Shown here one piece after another: positions 1-7,632 of a stretch of DNA of 64,000 bases (the first letter of the stretch is position 1; each line of letters begins with the position of its first letter). The notes beneath the pieces were generated by a model that ran no database searches, had not been told where the DNA came from, and saw nothing but the letters and a program-made list of their open reading frames with translations. Origin of the DNA: DASUAO01 sp035763745 (GTDB lineage Bacteria > Actinomycetota > Acidimicrobiia > IMCC26256 > PALSA-555). A program made the translations under genes and the position numbers. Location of the stretch: assembly GCA_035763745.1 (NCBI GenBank), contig DASUAO010000020.1, positions 1-64,000 on the forward strand, in the 5' to 3' direction.

Positions 1-118
1 TCGCGCCGCACTTGGGGCAGTGCGACCCGATCAGGCGCGGCTCGTCCGATGGCCAGGTGAACAGGCCTTCGGCGAAGGGGATCTGCGTCATGTCGGCGAG
101 CGTACCGTCAAGGCTCAC
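1..118 (-). CDS. DUF35 / OB-fold zinc-ribbon protein, N-terminal part (runs off window)
   Basis: Only the first 39 residues are inside the window. They end in a HCPKCG zinc-ribbon signature with cysteines at about residues 34 and 37, after the short stretch FTWPSDEPRLIG that is typical of DUF35 proteins. Such proteins partner thiolases or acyl-CoA synthase-like enzymes in CoA-ester catabolism. The GTG start at 118 overlaps the TGA of the upstream SDR remnant in a GTGA arrangement, which argues for it over the in-frame ATG at 91. The remaining zinc ribbon and OB fold lie outside, so the partner enzyme cannot be seen. Confidence 0.7.
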   Translation of the reverse strand, partial: MSLDGTLADMTQIPFAEGLFTWPSDEPRLIGSHCPKCGA

Positions 119-252
119 ACCACGTTTCCGGCACTCGTGTGGAGGAACTGTCCGGTGATCTGCCGGCTCTCGGGCAGGCAGAGACAGAGGATGACGTTCG
201 GGACGTCCTCGGCTTCGGACGGCCGGTGCAGGAGGTTCTCGAGCGGCCCGCC
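115..252 (-). pseudogene. Short-chain dehydrogenase C-terminal remnant
   Basis: About 45 codons match the tail of a short-chain dehydrogenase: an EDVxNVI segment, then SRQITGQ and a final HTSAG-like strand, which is how the SDR substrate lobe normally ends. No Rossmann glycine motif or YxxxK is found upstream on this strand, although the frame stays open to about 762. The tail is therefore probably what is left of a full SDR gene. Its stop overlaps the DUF35 start by 4 bp, so the original gene pair was translationally coupled. It could instead be a chimeric ORF with a new N-terminus, but the upstream residues match nothing I recognise. Confidence 0.5.
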
Positions 253-640
253 AGCTTTCACCCCCCACGCTAGATCATGTGCTTCCGACCTTGCGGGCTG
301 TAGCCCCGCTCCTCGGGTTCCCGGGTCGGAACGACCTGCCGTGACGACCGCGCGTTCACCGATCGTGAGGACGGCGCGCAGTTCGTGGAGTGGTTCGGCG
401 GGACCTCCGTTGAGCACAGCGACCTCGGGCACTACCTTGAGGCCGTGCCCCTCAGCCGCGTCCATCAGATCGCCGAGGCGCGTCGGCGAGCCGAGTTCTG
501 GAGCGGCTTCGCCGGGGCGGTCGAAGCCCGAGTCCGCCGTCGGGCTTGAGAAAACACGAGGATGAAGCAGATATCCGCTCTCGACACGCGACGACAGGTC
601 CTGATCTCGACGGACGGCCATTGCGGCGTCTCCAACGGTT
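253..640. other. Degenerate stretch with no recognisable gene
   Basis: About 390 bp between the SDR tail and the amidohydrolase have open frames on both strands but no convincing start, ribosome-binding site or family motif. The minus strand reads through in frame with the SDR tail; the plus strand carries a short stretch ending at the TGA near 547-549. Neither resembles a family I know. It is probably decayed coding sequence plus the promoter of the gene at 650. Confidence 0.4.
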
Positions 641-649
641 AGGAGTCCC

Positions 650-1795
650 ATGCTCTCTTCCGATGTCCAGCCGATCTCCGTCGATGACCACGTCGTCGAG
701 CCGGCGCACGTGTTCGTCGACCACATCGAAGCGAAGTTCCGGGATCGGGCTCCGCGCATCATCGATGAGGACGGGGTCGAGGGATGGCTCTGGGAGGATC
801 GGTTCTACCCCCTGAGCTTCCAGGGGAACGCCAACACGCGGATCTTCCGAGAGGGCGAGTCGGGACGCGGCGACGATCTCCATGCCCGGCGGTACGAGGA
901 CATGATCCCCGCTGTCTACGACGTCCACGCGCGCGTCGAAGCGATGGACGAGGACGGCGTCCGGGCAGAGTTGCTCTTCCCGACGTTCCCGCGCTTCGGG
1001 GGGACTCGGTTCCTCGACGCCGAGGACAAGGATCTCGCGCTGGCGATCGTGCGAGCGTGGAACAACTGGATGCTCGACGAGTGGTGCGCCGCCTACCCGG
1101 AGCGCTTCATCCCGCAGACCCTCGTGCCGCTGTGGGACGTCCCGGCCGCAGTCGCGGAGATCGAGCGCTGCGCCGAGAAGGGGTCACGGGCCGTCCTCTT
1201 CACCGAGAACCCGCACCCGCTCGGTCTTCCTTCGTTCCCGACCGGCCACTGGCAGCCCGTGTTCGAGGCGTGCAACGCGACGGGACTTCCGCTCTCGATG
1301 CACATCGGGACGTCGTCGGGACTCATGACGCCGTCGCCGGAGAGCACGCCGTCGGTCGGGATCGCGCTGTGCGGGGTCAACTCGATGAGCGCCCTCGGCG
1401 ACCTCATCTACAGCGGCGCGTTCAACGGCCTCCCCGACCTCCGGGTCGCGCTCTCCGAGGGTGGGGCCGGCTGGGTGCCCTATGTGCTCGAACGCCTCGA
1501 CTACACGTGGGAGCGCAGCCGCTACGAGGGGCTCCGCAACACCGAACGGCCCTCGGAGATCTTCGCTCAGCACCTCTGGGTCTGCATCATCTCCGACCAG
1601 TACGCGATCAGGAACCGTGACCTGATCGGCGTCGACAAGCTGATGTGGGAGGCCGACTTCCCCCACAACGACGGGAACTGGCCCAACAGCCGCAAGATGC
1701 TGGCCGACTCGTTGGTCGACGTCCCCGACGGCGAGGCCGCACGCATCGCAGAGCTCAATGCGCGGGAGCTCTACCGCTTCCCACGTGTCGCCTGA
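650..1795 (+). CDS. Amidohydrolase family protein (Amidohydro_2, TIM-barrel metal hydrolase)
   Basis: A 381-residue protein of the amidohydrolase_2 superfamily, which includes decarboxylases and hydrolases of aromatic and CoA-linked acids. The N-terminal SVDDH (residues 10-14) supplies the first metal ligands. A SMHIGTSSG strand near residue 216 and an EADFPHNDG segment near 335 supply the later histidine and the catalytic aspartate. AGGAG at 641-645 lies 4 nt before the ATG and fixes the start. It is closely similar in layout to the product at 55603-56826 and more distantly to 19706-20950. Substrate unknown; family assignment secure. Confidence 0.85.
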   Translation: MLSSDVQPISVDDHVVEPAHVFVDHIEAKFRDRAPRIIDEDGVEGWLWEDRFYPLSFQGNANTRIFREGESGRGDDLHARRYEDMIPAVYDVHARVEAMDEDGVRAELLFPTFPRFGGTRFLDAEDKDLALAIVRAWNNWMLDEWCAAYPERFIPQTLVPLWDVPAAVAEIERCAEKGSRAVLFTENPHPLGLPSFPTGHWQPVFEACNATGLPLSMHIGTSSGLMTPSPESTPSVGIALCGVNSMSALGDLIYSGAFNGLPDLRVALSEGGAGWVPYVLERLDYTWERSRYEGLRNTERPSEIFAQHLWVCIISDQYAIRNRDLIGVDKLMWEADFPHNDGNWPNSRKMLADSLVDVPDGEAARIAELNARELYRFPRVA

Positions 1796-1871
1796 CGAGA
1801 TCGGGGAACCACGGTGAACGTCGACGACATGATCACCTGAGATACACCGTGACCTCGCCCCGCCGAAGGGA

Positions 1872-2381
1872 TCACGCCCCGGCGGTTGCGGACAGGTGCG
1901 CCTCGAGCTTGTCGAACGCCATGTTCCAACCGGTGGCGCCGGGGGAGCCGGCAAGGACGCCGACGTGGGTCATCACCATCTTGGTGCGCCCGCCGAGATC
2001 CTCGAGCTCGACGCGCACCTCGGTCGTGGTCGGATGTCCCTCCGGCATGCCTGCCTCCTCGGCCGACAGCACGTTGCCATCGGCGTCGGCCATGGACTCG
2101 GTGTAGACGAGGCGCTCGCGCTCGACCACCTCGAGGTGCTCGCCGGTGAACCACATCTGCATGGCGCCATTGGGCGTCTGCATCTCCATGCACACCAGGC
2201 GGGTCCCGCCGACGCGCGCATCGGTCGTCGCGACAGGGATCGTCGCGCCTTGGGGTCCGTACCAGGCCGCGAAGTGCTCAGGATCGGTCCACATCTGCCA
2301 GACGAGGTCGACCGGCGCATCGAAGCTGCGCTCGAGCACCACCGCATCCGGCGTCGCGTTCTTGTCAGCCATCCTGCTCAT
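1872..2381 (-). CDS. AHSA1-type SRPBCC protein
   Basis: A 169-residue START-like protein. The N-terminal LERSFDAPVDLVWQMWTDP and the following AAWYGP motif are typical of the activator-of-Hsp90-like SRPBCC family found beside ArsR regulators, and the C-terminal half has the GxxxxNMAFDKLEAHL helix. These proteins bind small hydrophobic ligands in a helix-grip pocket; no enzymatic residues can be assigned. The ATG at 2381 overlaps the stop of the ArsR gene as ATGA, so the two are co-translated. An ATG three codons in (2372) is the alternative start. Confidence 0.85.
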   Translation of the reverse strand: MSRMADKNATPDAVVLERSFDAPVDLVWQMWTDPEHFAAWYGPQGATIPVATTDARVGGTRLVCMEMQTPNGAMQMWFTGEHLEVVERERLVYTESMADADGNVLSAEEAGMPEGHPTTTEVRVELEDLGGRTKMVMTHVGVLAGSPGATGWNMAFDKLEAHLSATAGA

Positions 2382-2728
2382 CCATCCTCGGTCGGCGATC
2401 GGAGCTGTGTGAGGTAGTCGGCCATCCGGTCGAAACGTGTCTCCCAGACGGGCCGGTACTGCTCCGCCCACGTCGACACCTCGGCGAGCGGGGCGGCATC
2501 GAGCGCGCACGGTCGGTACTGGGCCCTCCGGCCCCGGACCACGAGGCCGGCTCGTTCGAGCACCTTGATGTGCTTCGAGACGGCGGGGAGCTGCATGTCG
2601 AACGGTTCAGCGAGCTCGTTGACGGTCGCCGCGCCCTCCGCGAGGCGAGCCAGGATGGCCCGGCGGGTCGAGCTGGCGAGGGCGGCGAAGGTGTCGGACA
2701 GCCGCTCCTCGTCGATCACGTTCGGCAT
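2378..2728 (-). CDS. ArsR-family transcriptional regulator
   Basis: A 116-residue winged-helix repressor. The segment STRRAILARLAEG, then a helix-turn-helix reading ELAEPFDMQLPAVSKHIKVL at about residues 38-57, and the wing RGRRAQYR are the usual features of the ArsR subclass that lacks cysteine metal ligands and sits with an AHSA1 protein. AAGGAG lies about 8 nt upstream of the ATG. The downstream AHSA1 gene overlaps it by 4 bp. It probably represses its own operon through the inverted repeat at 2759-2779. Confidence 0.88.
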   Translation of the reverse strand: MPNVIDEERLSDTFAALASSTRRAILARLAEGAATVNELAEPFDMQLPAVSKHIKVLERAGLVVRGRRAQYRPCALDAAPLAEVSTWAEQYRPVWETRFDRMADYLTQLRSPTEDG

Positions 2729-2758
2729 CCCGTCGAGCTCCTTCGAGATCGGTACTTA

Positions 2759-2779
2759 ACCAGAACGGAAACTACTGGT
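2759..2779. promoter_or_regulatory. Candidate ArsR operator (inverted repeat)
   Basis: ACCAG and CTGGT arms are separated by 11 nt, about 30-50 bp upstream of the ArsR start, overlapping the likely -10/-35 region of that gene. The position fits autoregulation. The arms are short, so chance is possible. Confidence 0.35.
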
Positions 2780-2927
2780 CGATGTCGGCGGAGGTCAAGG
2801 GCAATGCGATGCGAGACCGTGCCCGGGCGCGCACCGGCGGGGCCGAGTGGAGATTGACGAGAGGGTGACCCACCTGTTGTGCATGACCCGAGATCGCCTG
2901 CAGCAGGGGTCGCGGTTTCGTTCGGCG

Positions 2928-3710
2928 TCAGCCCCGGGAGCGGAGCTGGTACGTGTTGCGGAACTCGTCGGTGACGACCGTCGCGACACCCTCGTCGTCT
3001 TCCACGAGGAGGTCCTCGGTGAGAACGCGGGTCATGAAGGTCCATCCACGCGGAAGGTCGAGTCGTGTGCGCAACGACGCGAGGTCGTCCACGGTCTGGG
3101 TGGGGACGTCCTGTTGGCTGTACGACTGCATGACGTAGATCGACCCGTCGGGCGCGGTGAGCTCGTAGATCCGGCGTCCCGCGGCGAACGTGAAGACGGT
3201 GTCGCGACGCACCGACGTCTCGGTGTAGGCCGCGTCGGATCGCAGCGCGGGGAGCTCGACGAAAGCGACCGAGCGCATCTCCAGTCCGCCGAAGCTCCGC
3301 ACCTCGAGCGAGCCGTCGAGCGTCCCGGGCTCGATGCCGTCGAGAAGCCAGTAGCGAGGACCGTTGCGCACCGCCGTCGATGCCCCGGTCTGGGCCACCG
3401 CGTCGTCGAGGTCGACCGCCTCCCAGGTGTCCTGCGGGCAGTCGTTCAGACCCATCGTGTTCCACACCTCGGCGGTTGCGGAGCCGTCGGGGGTGACGGC
3501 AATGGTCAGGATCTCGCAGTAGCGGACGCCATGGAGCGTCGAACCGTTGCGCGGAGGCGATGGCGACACGGTGGTCATCGTCGTGCTCGCGCCCCTGCCC
3601 GCCTCGCCGTCTCCGTCCTTCGACGCGTTCCCGGCGCCGTCGTCGGTGCCGTTGCACCCGGCGAACGCGAGGACGAGGACGAGCACGGCGCGCGCTCCGA
3701 CGCGAGTCAC
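2928..3710 (-). CDS. Putative lipoprotein of unknown function
   Basis: A 260-residue exported protein. From the GTG at 3710 it begins with a basic n-region (TRVGARA), a hydrophobic core (VLVLVLAF) and a lipobox-like FAGC with the cysteine at about residue 19, followed by a Gly/Ser/Asp-rich linker. The rest is a soluble domain with no catalytic motif I recognise; it mentions neither transporter nor protease signatures. The frame is open further upstream to 3866, but the signal peptide and a GTGA overlap with the small upstream reading frame at 3707-3835 support the GTG. F at the -3 position of the lipobox is less usual, so secretion without lipidation is possible. Confidence 0.65.
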   Translation of the reverse strand: MTRVGARAVLVLVLAFAGCNGTDDGAGNASKDGDGEAGRGASTTMTTVSPSPPRNGSTLHGVRYCEILTIAVTPDGSATAEVWNTMGLNDCPQDTWEAVDLDDAVAQTGASTAVRNGPRYWLLDGIEPGTLDGSLEVRSFGGLEMRSVAFVELPALRSDAAYTETSVRRDTVFTFAAGRRIYELTAPDGSIYVMQSYSQQDVPTQTVDDLASLRTRLDLPRGWTFMTRVLTEDLLVEDDEGVATVVTDEFRNTYQLRSRG

Positions 3711-3835
3711 CAGTCCCGGAATCCCTTGCCTTCGCGGATCTTCGGTACGTACTTCTCGACGCGTGCCACGCGGGTCTTCGCCTGTTCGGCGTCGGAGAAG
3801 AACAGGCTGTGCTCCCGTTGGCGCCCCGGGGCCAT
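3707..3835 (-). pseudogene. Short remnant resembling the C-terminus of a YdeI/OmpD-associated-type protein
   Basis: A 42-codon reading frame encodes a charged helix (SDAEQAKTRVARVEKYVPK) and a terminal EGKGF segment, similar in style to the C-terminal helix of YdeI-like bacteriocin-protection proteins. The rest of that fold is missing upstream. Its TGA overlaps the GTG of the lipoprotein by 4 bp, so it may still serve as a translated leader. The family call is weak. Confidence 0.3.
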
Positions 3836-3917
3836 CGGAGAGCCATGCCATGATCGAGTATCGCATCGGCTGTCCCGGTCGCGACGAGAATCGGGCGCGC
3901 TGACGAGCTGGTCGGTG

Positions 3918-4319
3918 CTATGTGGTGCTGACGATCAGCACCGCGCAGGGTGCCTGGTGGGCGACGTCGTTGGGGACGCTGCCGAGGAATCGTCCCTTGC
4001 CCTTCATGCCCTTGTTGCCGACGACGATGAGGTCCGCACCGACTTCCTTGGCGACATCGAGGATCGTCTTGGCGGGGTCCCCGGGCAGCACGTGCGTCGT
4101 GAAGTTCTGCGCGCCGGCTGCTGGCACCATCGCGTCCAGGTTGCGTTGAGCATCGGCTCGACCGGGGGTGTCCTTGCCGTCGATCGGGCCGCTGTCCTTG
4201 GGGTAGGAGCCGACGAGGTGCAGGTGGGCTCCGAGCATGCGGGCGAGCTGGGTGGCCTCGTCGACGGCGCGTCGCGCGGTCTCGGACTTGTGGGCTCCGA
4301 CGACGATGTTCGTGTACAT
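3918..4319 (-). CDS. Universal stress protein (UspA family)
   Basis: A 133-residue single-domain USP. It opens with the first beta strand TNIVVGAHKSE, has the conserved VVGNKGMKG strand-loop near residue 105, and continues to RFLGSVPNDVAHQAPCAVLIV, which contains the nucleotide-binding glycine motif close to G-x2-G-x9-GS. This suggests ATP binding. GGGAGG sits about 6 nt upstream of the ATG at 4319. It lies 45 bp downstream of the SRPBCC gene on the same strand and may be co-transcribed with it. Confidence 0.88.
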   Translation of the reverse strand: MYTNIVVGAHKSETARRAVDEATQLARMLGAHLHLVGSYPKDSGPIDGKDTPGRADAQRNLDAMVPAAGAQNFTTHVLPGDPAKTILDVAKEVGADLIVVGNKGMKGKGRFLGSVPNDVAHQAPCAVLIVSTT

Positions 4320-4363
4320 CTGTGGCCTCCCGTTCTCGCGGTCCGGATCGAGGTAGCAGCTGG

Positions 4364-4825
4364 TCAAGAACCCTCGGCGACTGCCTTCACTCGTTCCAGT
4401 GTGCGGAGCATGTCGCGGCGGTTGCGACGTTCTCGGAGGAACCCTCCGAGGGGGCGCCAGATCTTGGTGAAGAGGTTGTCGCCGAGGTCGAAGGACTCGG
4501 TGACGTCGGTGCCGCCGCCGTCCGCAGGAGCGAACTCGTAGCGCCAGACGTTGACCGCACGGTCGCCCATCATCACGGCGAACTCGAAGACCTCGCCGGG
4601 GACACACTCGGTGACTTCGCACGTGGTCCAGTAGAGGATGGGCCAGGCCTCATTCCGCTTGACGTGGCCTCGGTACCGCGCGCCGACGGCGGGACCGGTG
4701 GCACCGTCGATCCACTCGGCCTCGACCACCTCAGGGCTGTACTCGCCCATCTTGGTGATGTCGCTGATGAGTCCCCAGACCTCATCCGGTGGCGCGTCGA
4801 TGTGGAGGTTGACAGCAGCACGCAT
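4364..4825 (-). CDS. SRPBCC family protein (polyketide cyclase/dehydrase-like)
   Basis: A 153-residue START-like protein with the usual opening VNLHIDAPPDEVWGLISDI and the YSPEVVEAEW segment, a pattern seen in the polyketide cyclase/lipid-transport clade of actinobacteria. A basic C-terminal helix (FLRERRNRRDMLRTLERVK) closes the fold. It likely binds a hydrophobic ligand. No catalytic residues can be named. It precedes the universal stress gene and follows the truncated methyltransferase. Confidence 0.8.
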   Translation of the reverse strand: MRAAVNLHIDAPPDEVWGLISDITKMGEYSPEVVEAEWIDGATGPAVGARYRGHVKRNEAWPILYWTTCEVTECVPGEVFEFAVMMGDRAVNVWRYEFAPADGGGTDVTESFDLGDNLFTKIWRPLGGFLRERRNRRDMLRTLERVKAVAEGS

Positions 4826-4858
4826 CGGGACAGACCCTAGGTCGTGGCGGCAATGCCG

Positions 4859-5230
4859 TCAGGTCCTGGGCCTTGCACACAGCCGAGTCGTCAGTCGTCG
4901 GGCATCCCGCCGAGGTTCGCGACGGAACAACGGCGTCGAGGGAAGCCATTCGAGCGTCCGCACGCGTGTCCAACCACGACGTTCGATCTTCGCGTCGAGC
5001 ACGGCGCGCATGGCGGGCGAAGTGTCGACGGCATCGACGCGCGCACAGCGGTCGGCGAGCCGTTCGGTCAGCAGGCCGGTGCCGCACCCGAAATCGCACG
5101 CCGTAGTGCCCGTGAGGGCGAATCCGCTCGACGCTGCCAGCGCGTTGAGCGACTCGAAGGCTCCCGCTGCGTACGCCTGCACGGCCGCGTCCTGGTCCCA
5201 CCCTGCTGCGCGGTCGTCCCAGGTCGTCAC
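4859..5230 (-). pseudogene. Class I SAM-dependent methyltransferase, C-terminally truncated
   Basis: From the GTG at 5230, 123 residues cover motif I (ACDFGCGTGLLTERLA, about residues 43-58) and the acidic motif II loop (VDAVDTSPAM), and then break down after about residue 90 into an arginine-rich tail that matches no methyltransferase. Related proteins run to about 200 residues and carry motifs IV-VI, which are absent here. A frameshift or deletion near 4950 is likely. The N-terminal half alone binds SAM poorly in known folds, so the product is probably inactive. Confidence 0.6.
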
Positions 5231-5259
5231 GAGACTCCTCTCGTTCGCGCAGCAGCGTG

Positions 5260-6354
5260 TCAGGACGGGCGAACCCAACCGCGCGGCATCGGCAGGTCGA
5301 GATCCGAGTAGGTGACGATGCCCGGTGGAGCGGCGACGACGACGGGAACGGCATTGAGCGCCGGCAGGGCCGTGATGATGTGGCCGATGACCATGAACTC
5401 CTCCAGGGTCTGGGCCTCGAAGTCGGGCGGCGGGAGGAAGTCGAGCGTGGTCGTCACGGTGGGAAGCCCGTCGACCGTGATGACCCAGCCGTCCTTCTCG
5501 ATCACCCAGTCGGGCTCGAGGGTCGTCCCCTTCCTCCACCGGACGTTCAGGTCGATCACGGTGCGGCCGCCGACGCGGCCCTGCCAGCTGGCGGCGACAC
5601 CGGCGACGCAACCGGCGGGGATCGTCCACGACGCCATCTCGACATCTTCGGTCGTCTGCGCGAACTCGGCCTCGCACACGATCGCGTCCAGCTCGACGTC
5701 GAGCGCGTCGGCGACCATCGCCACCGCTTCGCCGAAGACCGCCGTGCCCTCCCGAGCCATCTCGTGGAGGCCAGGGTGGTCGATCGGCTGTCCGAATCCG
5801 ACCGGCCGCTCGGTCTCGGGCGAGTCGTAGAAGGTGCTGTCTGCCGTCTCGCACACCGTCACCTTGTCGACCCGGCTGCAGATGCCGGCGACGGTGATCG
5901 CGACCAGCTCGGCGAACCCGGGGCTGACGCCTGTCCCCATCAACGACGAGCCGCCCCGCTCGCAGGCCTCGATCAGACGGGCGCGGTCGGTGCCGAGTCG
6001 GCTTCCGGTGATGAACGCAGCGGTCGTGACGACGTTCACCCCGGCTTCGAGGATGCGGACCAGCTCGTCGATCGACGGCCACTTCGGGTTGTAGACGACG
6101 CAGTCGGGCTTCAGCGCGAGCAGGGCGTCGGCGTCGTTCGTGGCCGCGATGCCCAGGGGATCGATGCCGACCAGGTCGCCGACGTCGACGCCGCGCTTGT
6201 CGTCGGACCAGGCGAAGCAGCCGACGAGCTCCAAGCCAGGGTTCGCGGCGATCGCCTTCACCGACTCCTTGCCGACGTTCCCCGTCGTCCACTGCACCAC
6301 TTGCGTCACCACAGTTGCGTCCTCCGACGAGTTGTTGTTCAGAGCAGATGTCAT
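5260..6354 (-). CDS. DapB-like NAD(P)-dependent dehydrogenase (diaminopentanoate dehydrogenase-like family)
   Basis: A 364-residue two-domain oxidoreductase. The N-terminal Rossmann strand reads VVQWTTGNVGKESVKAI (about residues 16-32), the variant glycine motif of the dihydrodipicolinate-reductase-like family common in steroid- and terpene-degrading actinobacteria; GTGVSPGF follows near residue 145. The ATG at 6354 overlaps the P450 stop as ATGA, so the pair is translated together, and the enzyme may act on the P450 product. A paralogue is at 8910-9956. The exact substrate is unknown. Confidence 0.8.
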   Translation of the reverse strand: MTSALNNNSSEDATVVTQVVQWTTGNVGKESVKAIAANPGLELVGCFAWSDDKRGVDVGDLVGIDPLGIAATNDADALLALKPDCVVYNPKWPSIDELVRILEAGVNVVTTAAFITGSRLGTDRARLIEACERGGSSLMGTGVSPGFAELVAITVAGICSRVDKVTVCETADSTFYDSPETERPVGFGQPIDHPGLHEMAREGTAVFGEAVAMVADALDVELDAIVCEAEFAQTTEDVEMASWTIPAGCVAGVAASWQGRVGGRTVIDLNVRWRKGTTLEPDWVIEKDGWVITVDGLPTVTTTLDFLPPPDFEAQTLEEFMVIGHIITALPALNAVPVVVAAPPGIVTYSDLDLPMPRGWVRPS

Positions 6355-7571
6355 CTCGACCGCACCGTGTAGCTGATGCGCATCTCCTTGATCCCGTTGA
6401 TGAAGTTCGAGTGGAGGCGGCGCGGAGGGGATTCCAGCTCGATGTTCTCGATCGTCGCGAGGAGCTCTTCGAAGAGCAGCCGTAGCGAGAGGCGGGCGAG
6501 GTTGGCGCCCAGGCAGAAGTGCTCGCCGATCCCGAACGACTGGTGCGGGTTGGGGGAGCGGTCGATGCGGAAGGTGTGCGGATCGTCGAAGACGGCCGGA
6601 TCCCGATTGGAGCCCGGGTACCACATGATGACCTTGTCGCCGTCGGCGATCTGCCGGCCTCCGAGGTCGACGTCCACGGTTGCGGTTCGCCGGAAGTGAT
6701 GGATCGGGGGTTCCCAGCGAAGGATTTCCTCCACTGCACCGGGCACGAGGCTCGGATCGTCGACCAGTCGCTGGAGCGCGTCTCGATGCTCGAGCAGGGC
6801 CAGGAGTCCCTGCGAGCTCGCGGTGCGGGTGGTCTCGTTCCCGGCGACGATCAGGAACACGAAGAAGAGCGTGTACTCCATGTCCGTGAGCGCGCGACCG
6901 TCGACCTCGGCGGCCAGCAGCGCGCTCGTCAGGCTACCGCTGGGTCTCGCGCGCTCGCGAGCGGCCATCTCGGCCGCGTACTGGTAGATCTCGGCCGAGG
7001 ACTGCATCGACGTCTCGGGTGTGGGTGCGACCTCGGGATCCTGGTCGTCGATCAGCGCATGACTGAGCTCGTGCAAGCGCTGCCGATCGGCCTCGGGAAC
7101 GCCCATCAGCTCGCTGATGGACCACATGGGGATGCGGGCCGCGACCTCGGTGACGAAGTCGACGCTGCTGTGGTCGCGCAGGCCGCCGACCACCCGCCGT
7201 GTCTCGGCCCGCAGCGAGTCGCTCATTCGCCCGATCATCTTCGGCGTGAACGCCCGGGCGACGATGCCGCGGAACATGCGGTGCTCCGGTGGGTCCATGC
7301 CGATGATCATCATCCGCACCTGTTCGAGACCGTCGGGATCGATGCGACGAATCGGACCGCCGACGTAGCTGGAGAAGTCGCCGGGCGTGACGGAGACCTG
7401 ACGCACGTCGGCGTGACGGGTGAGCGCCCAGAACCCCTCACCGTCGGACTCCTCGTGCCAGTGGACAGGGTCCTCGGTCCGGAGCCGATCGAGCCACTCG
7501 TGGGGTGCCCCCCGCTCCCAGACGGACGCGTCGGTGAGGTCGATCTCGTCGAGCGTCGAGGTGTCCATCAT
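6351..7571 (-). CDS. Cytochrome P450
   Basis: A 406-residue soluble bacterial P450. The oxygen-binding I-helix motif is AGNETTR (about residue 242), the K-helix ExxR is EILR (about 282), and the heme loop FGIGEHFCLGANLAR places the thiolate cysteine at about residue 352. The length and the WRDPEHRMFR-like region resemble CYP125/142/124-type sterol or terpenoid hydroxylases, but the exact family needs a search. AGAGGGA lies just upstream of tandem ATGs at 7571 and 7568. It is coupled to the DapB-like gene downstream. No ferredoxin partner is seen nearby. Confidence 0.92.
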   Translation of the reverse strand: MMDTSTLDEIDLTDASVWERGAPHEWLDRLRTEDPVHWHEESDGEGFWALTRHADVRQVSVTPGDFSSYVGGPIRRIDPDGLEQVRMMIIGMDPPEHRMFRGIVARAFTPKMIGRMSDSLRAETRRVVGGLRDHSSVDFVTEVAARIPMWSISELMGVPEADRQRLHELSHALIDDQDPEVAPTPETSMQSSAEIYQYAAEMAARERARPSGSLTSALLAAEVDGRALTDMEYTLFFVFLIVAGNETTRTASSQGLLALLEHRDALQRLVDDPSLVPGAVEEILRWEPPIHHFRRTATVDVDLGGRQIADGDKVIMWYPGSNRDPAVFDDPHTFRIDRSPNPHQSFGIGEHFCLGANLARLSLRLLFEELLATIENIELESPPRRLHSNFINGIKEMRISYTVRSR

Positions 7572-7632
7572 CGATCGATCCCTCTCGAGTGGCGGGTGCA
7601 GGTCTCCCAGTGTCGCGCTACGACGGCCCGCC

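Noticed and set aside
2847..4541. A 564-codon plus-strand frame
   Set aside because: Antisense to the lipoprotein, universal stress and SRPBCC genes; no motifs.
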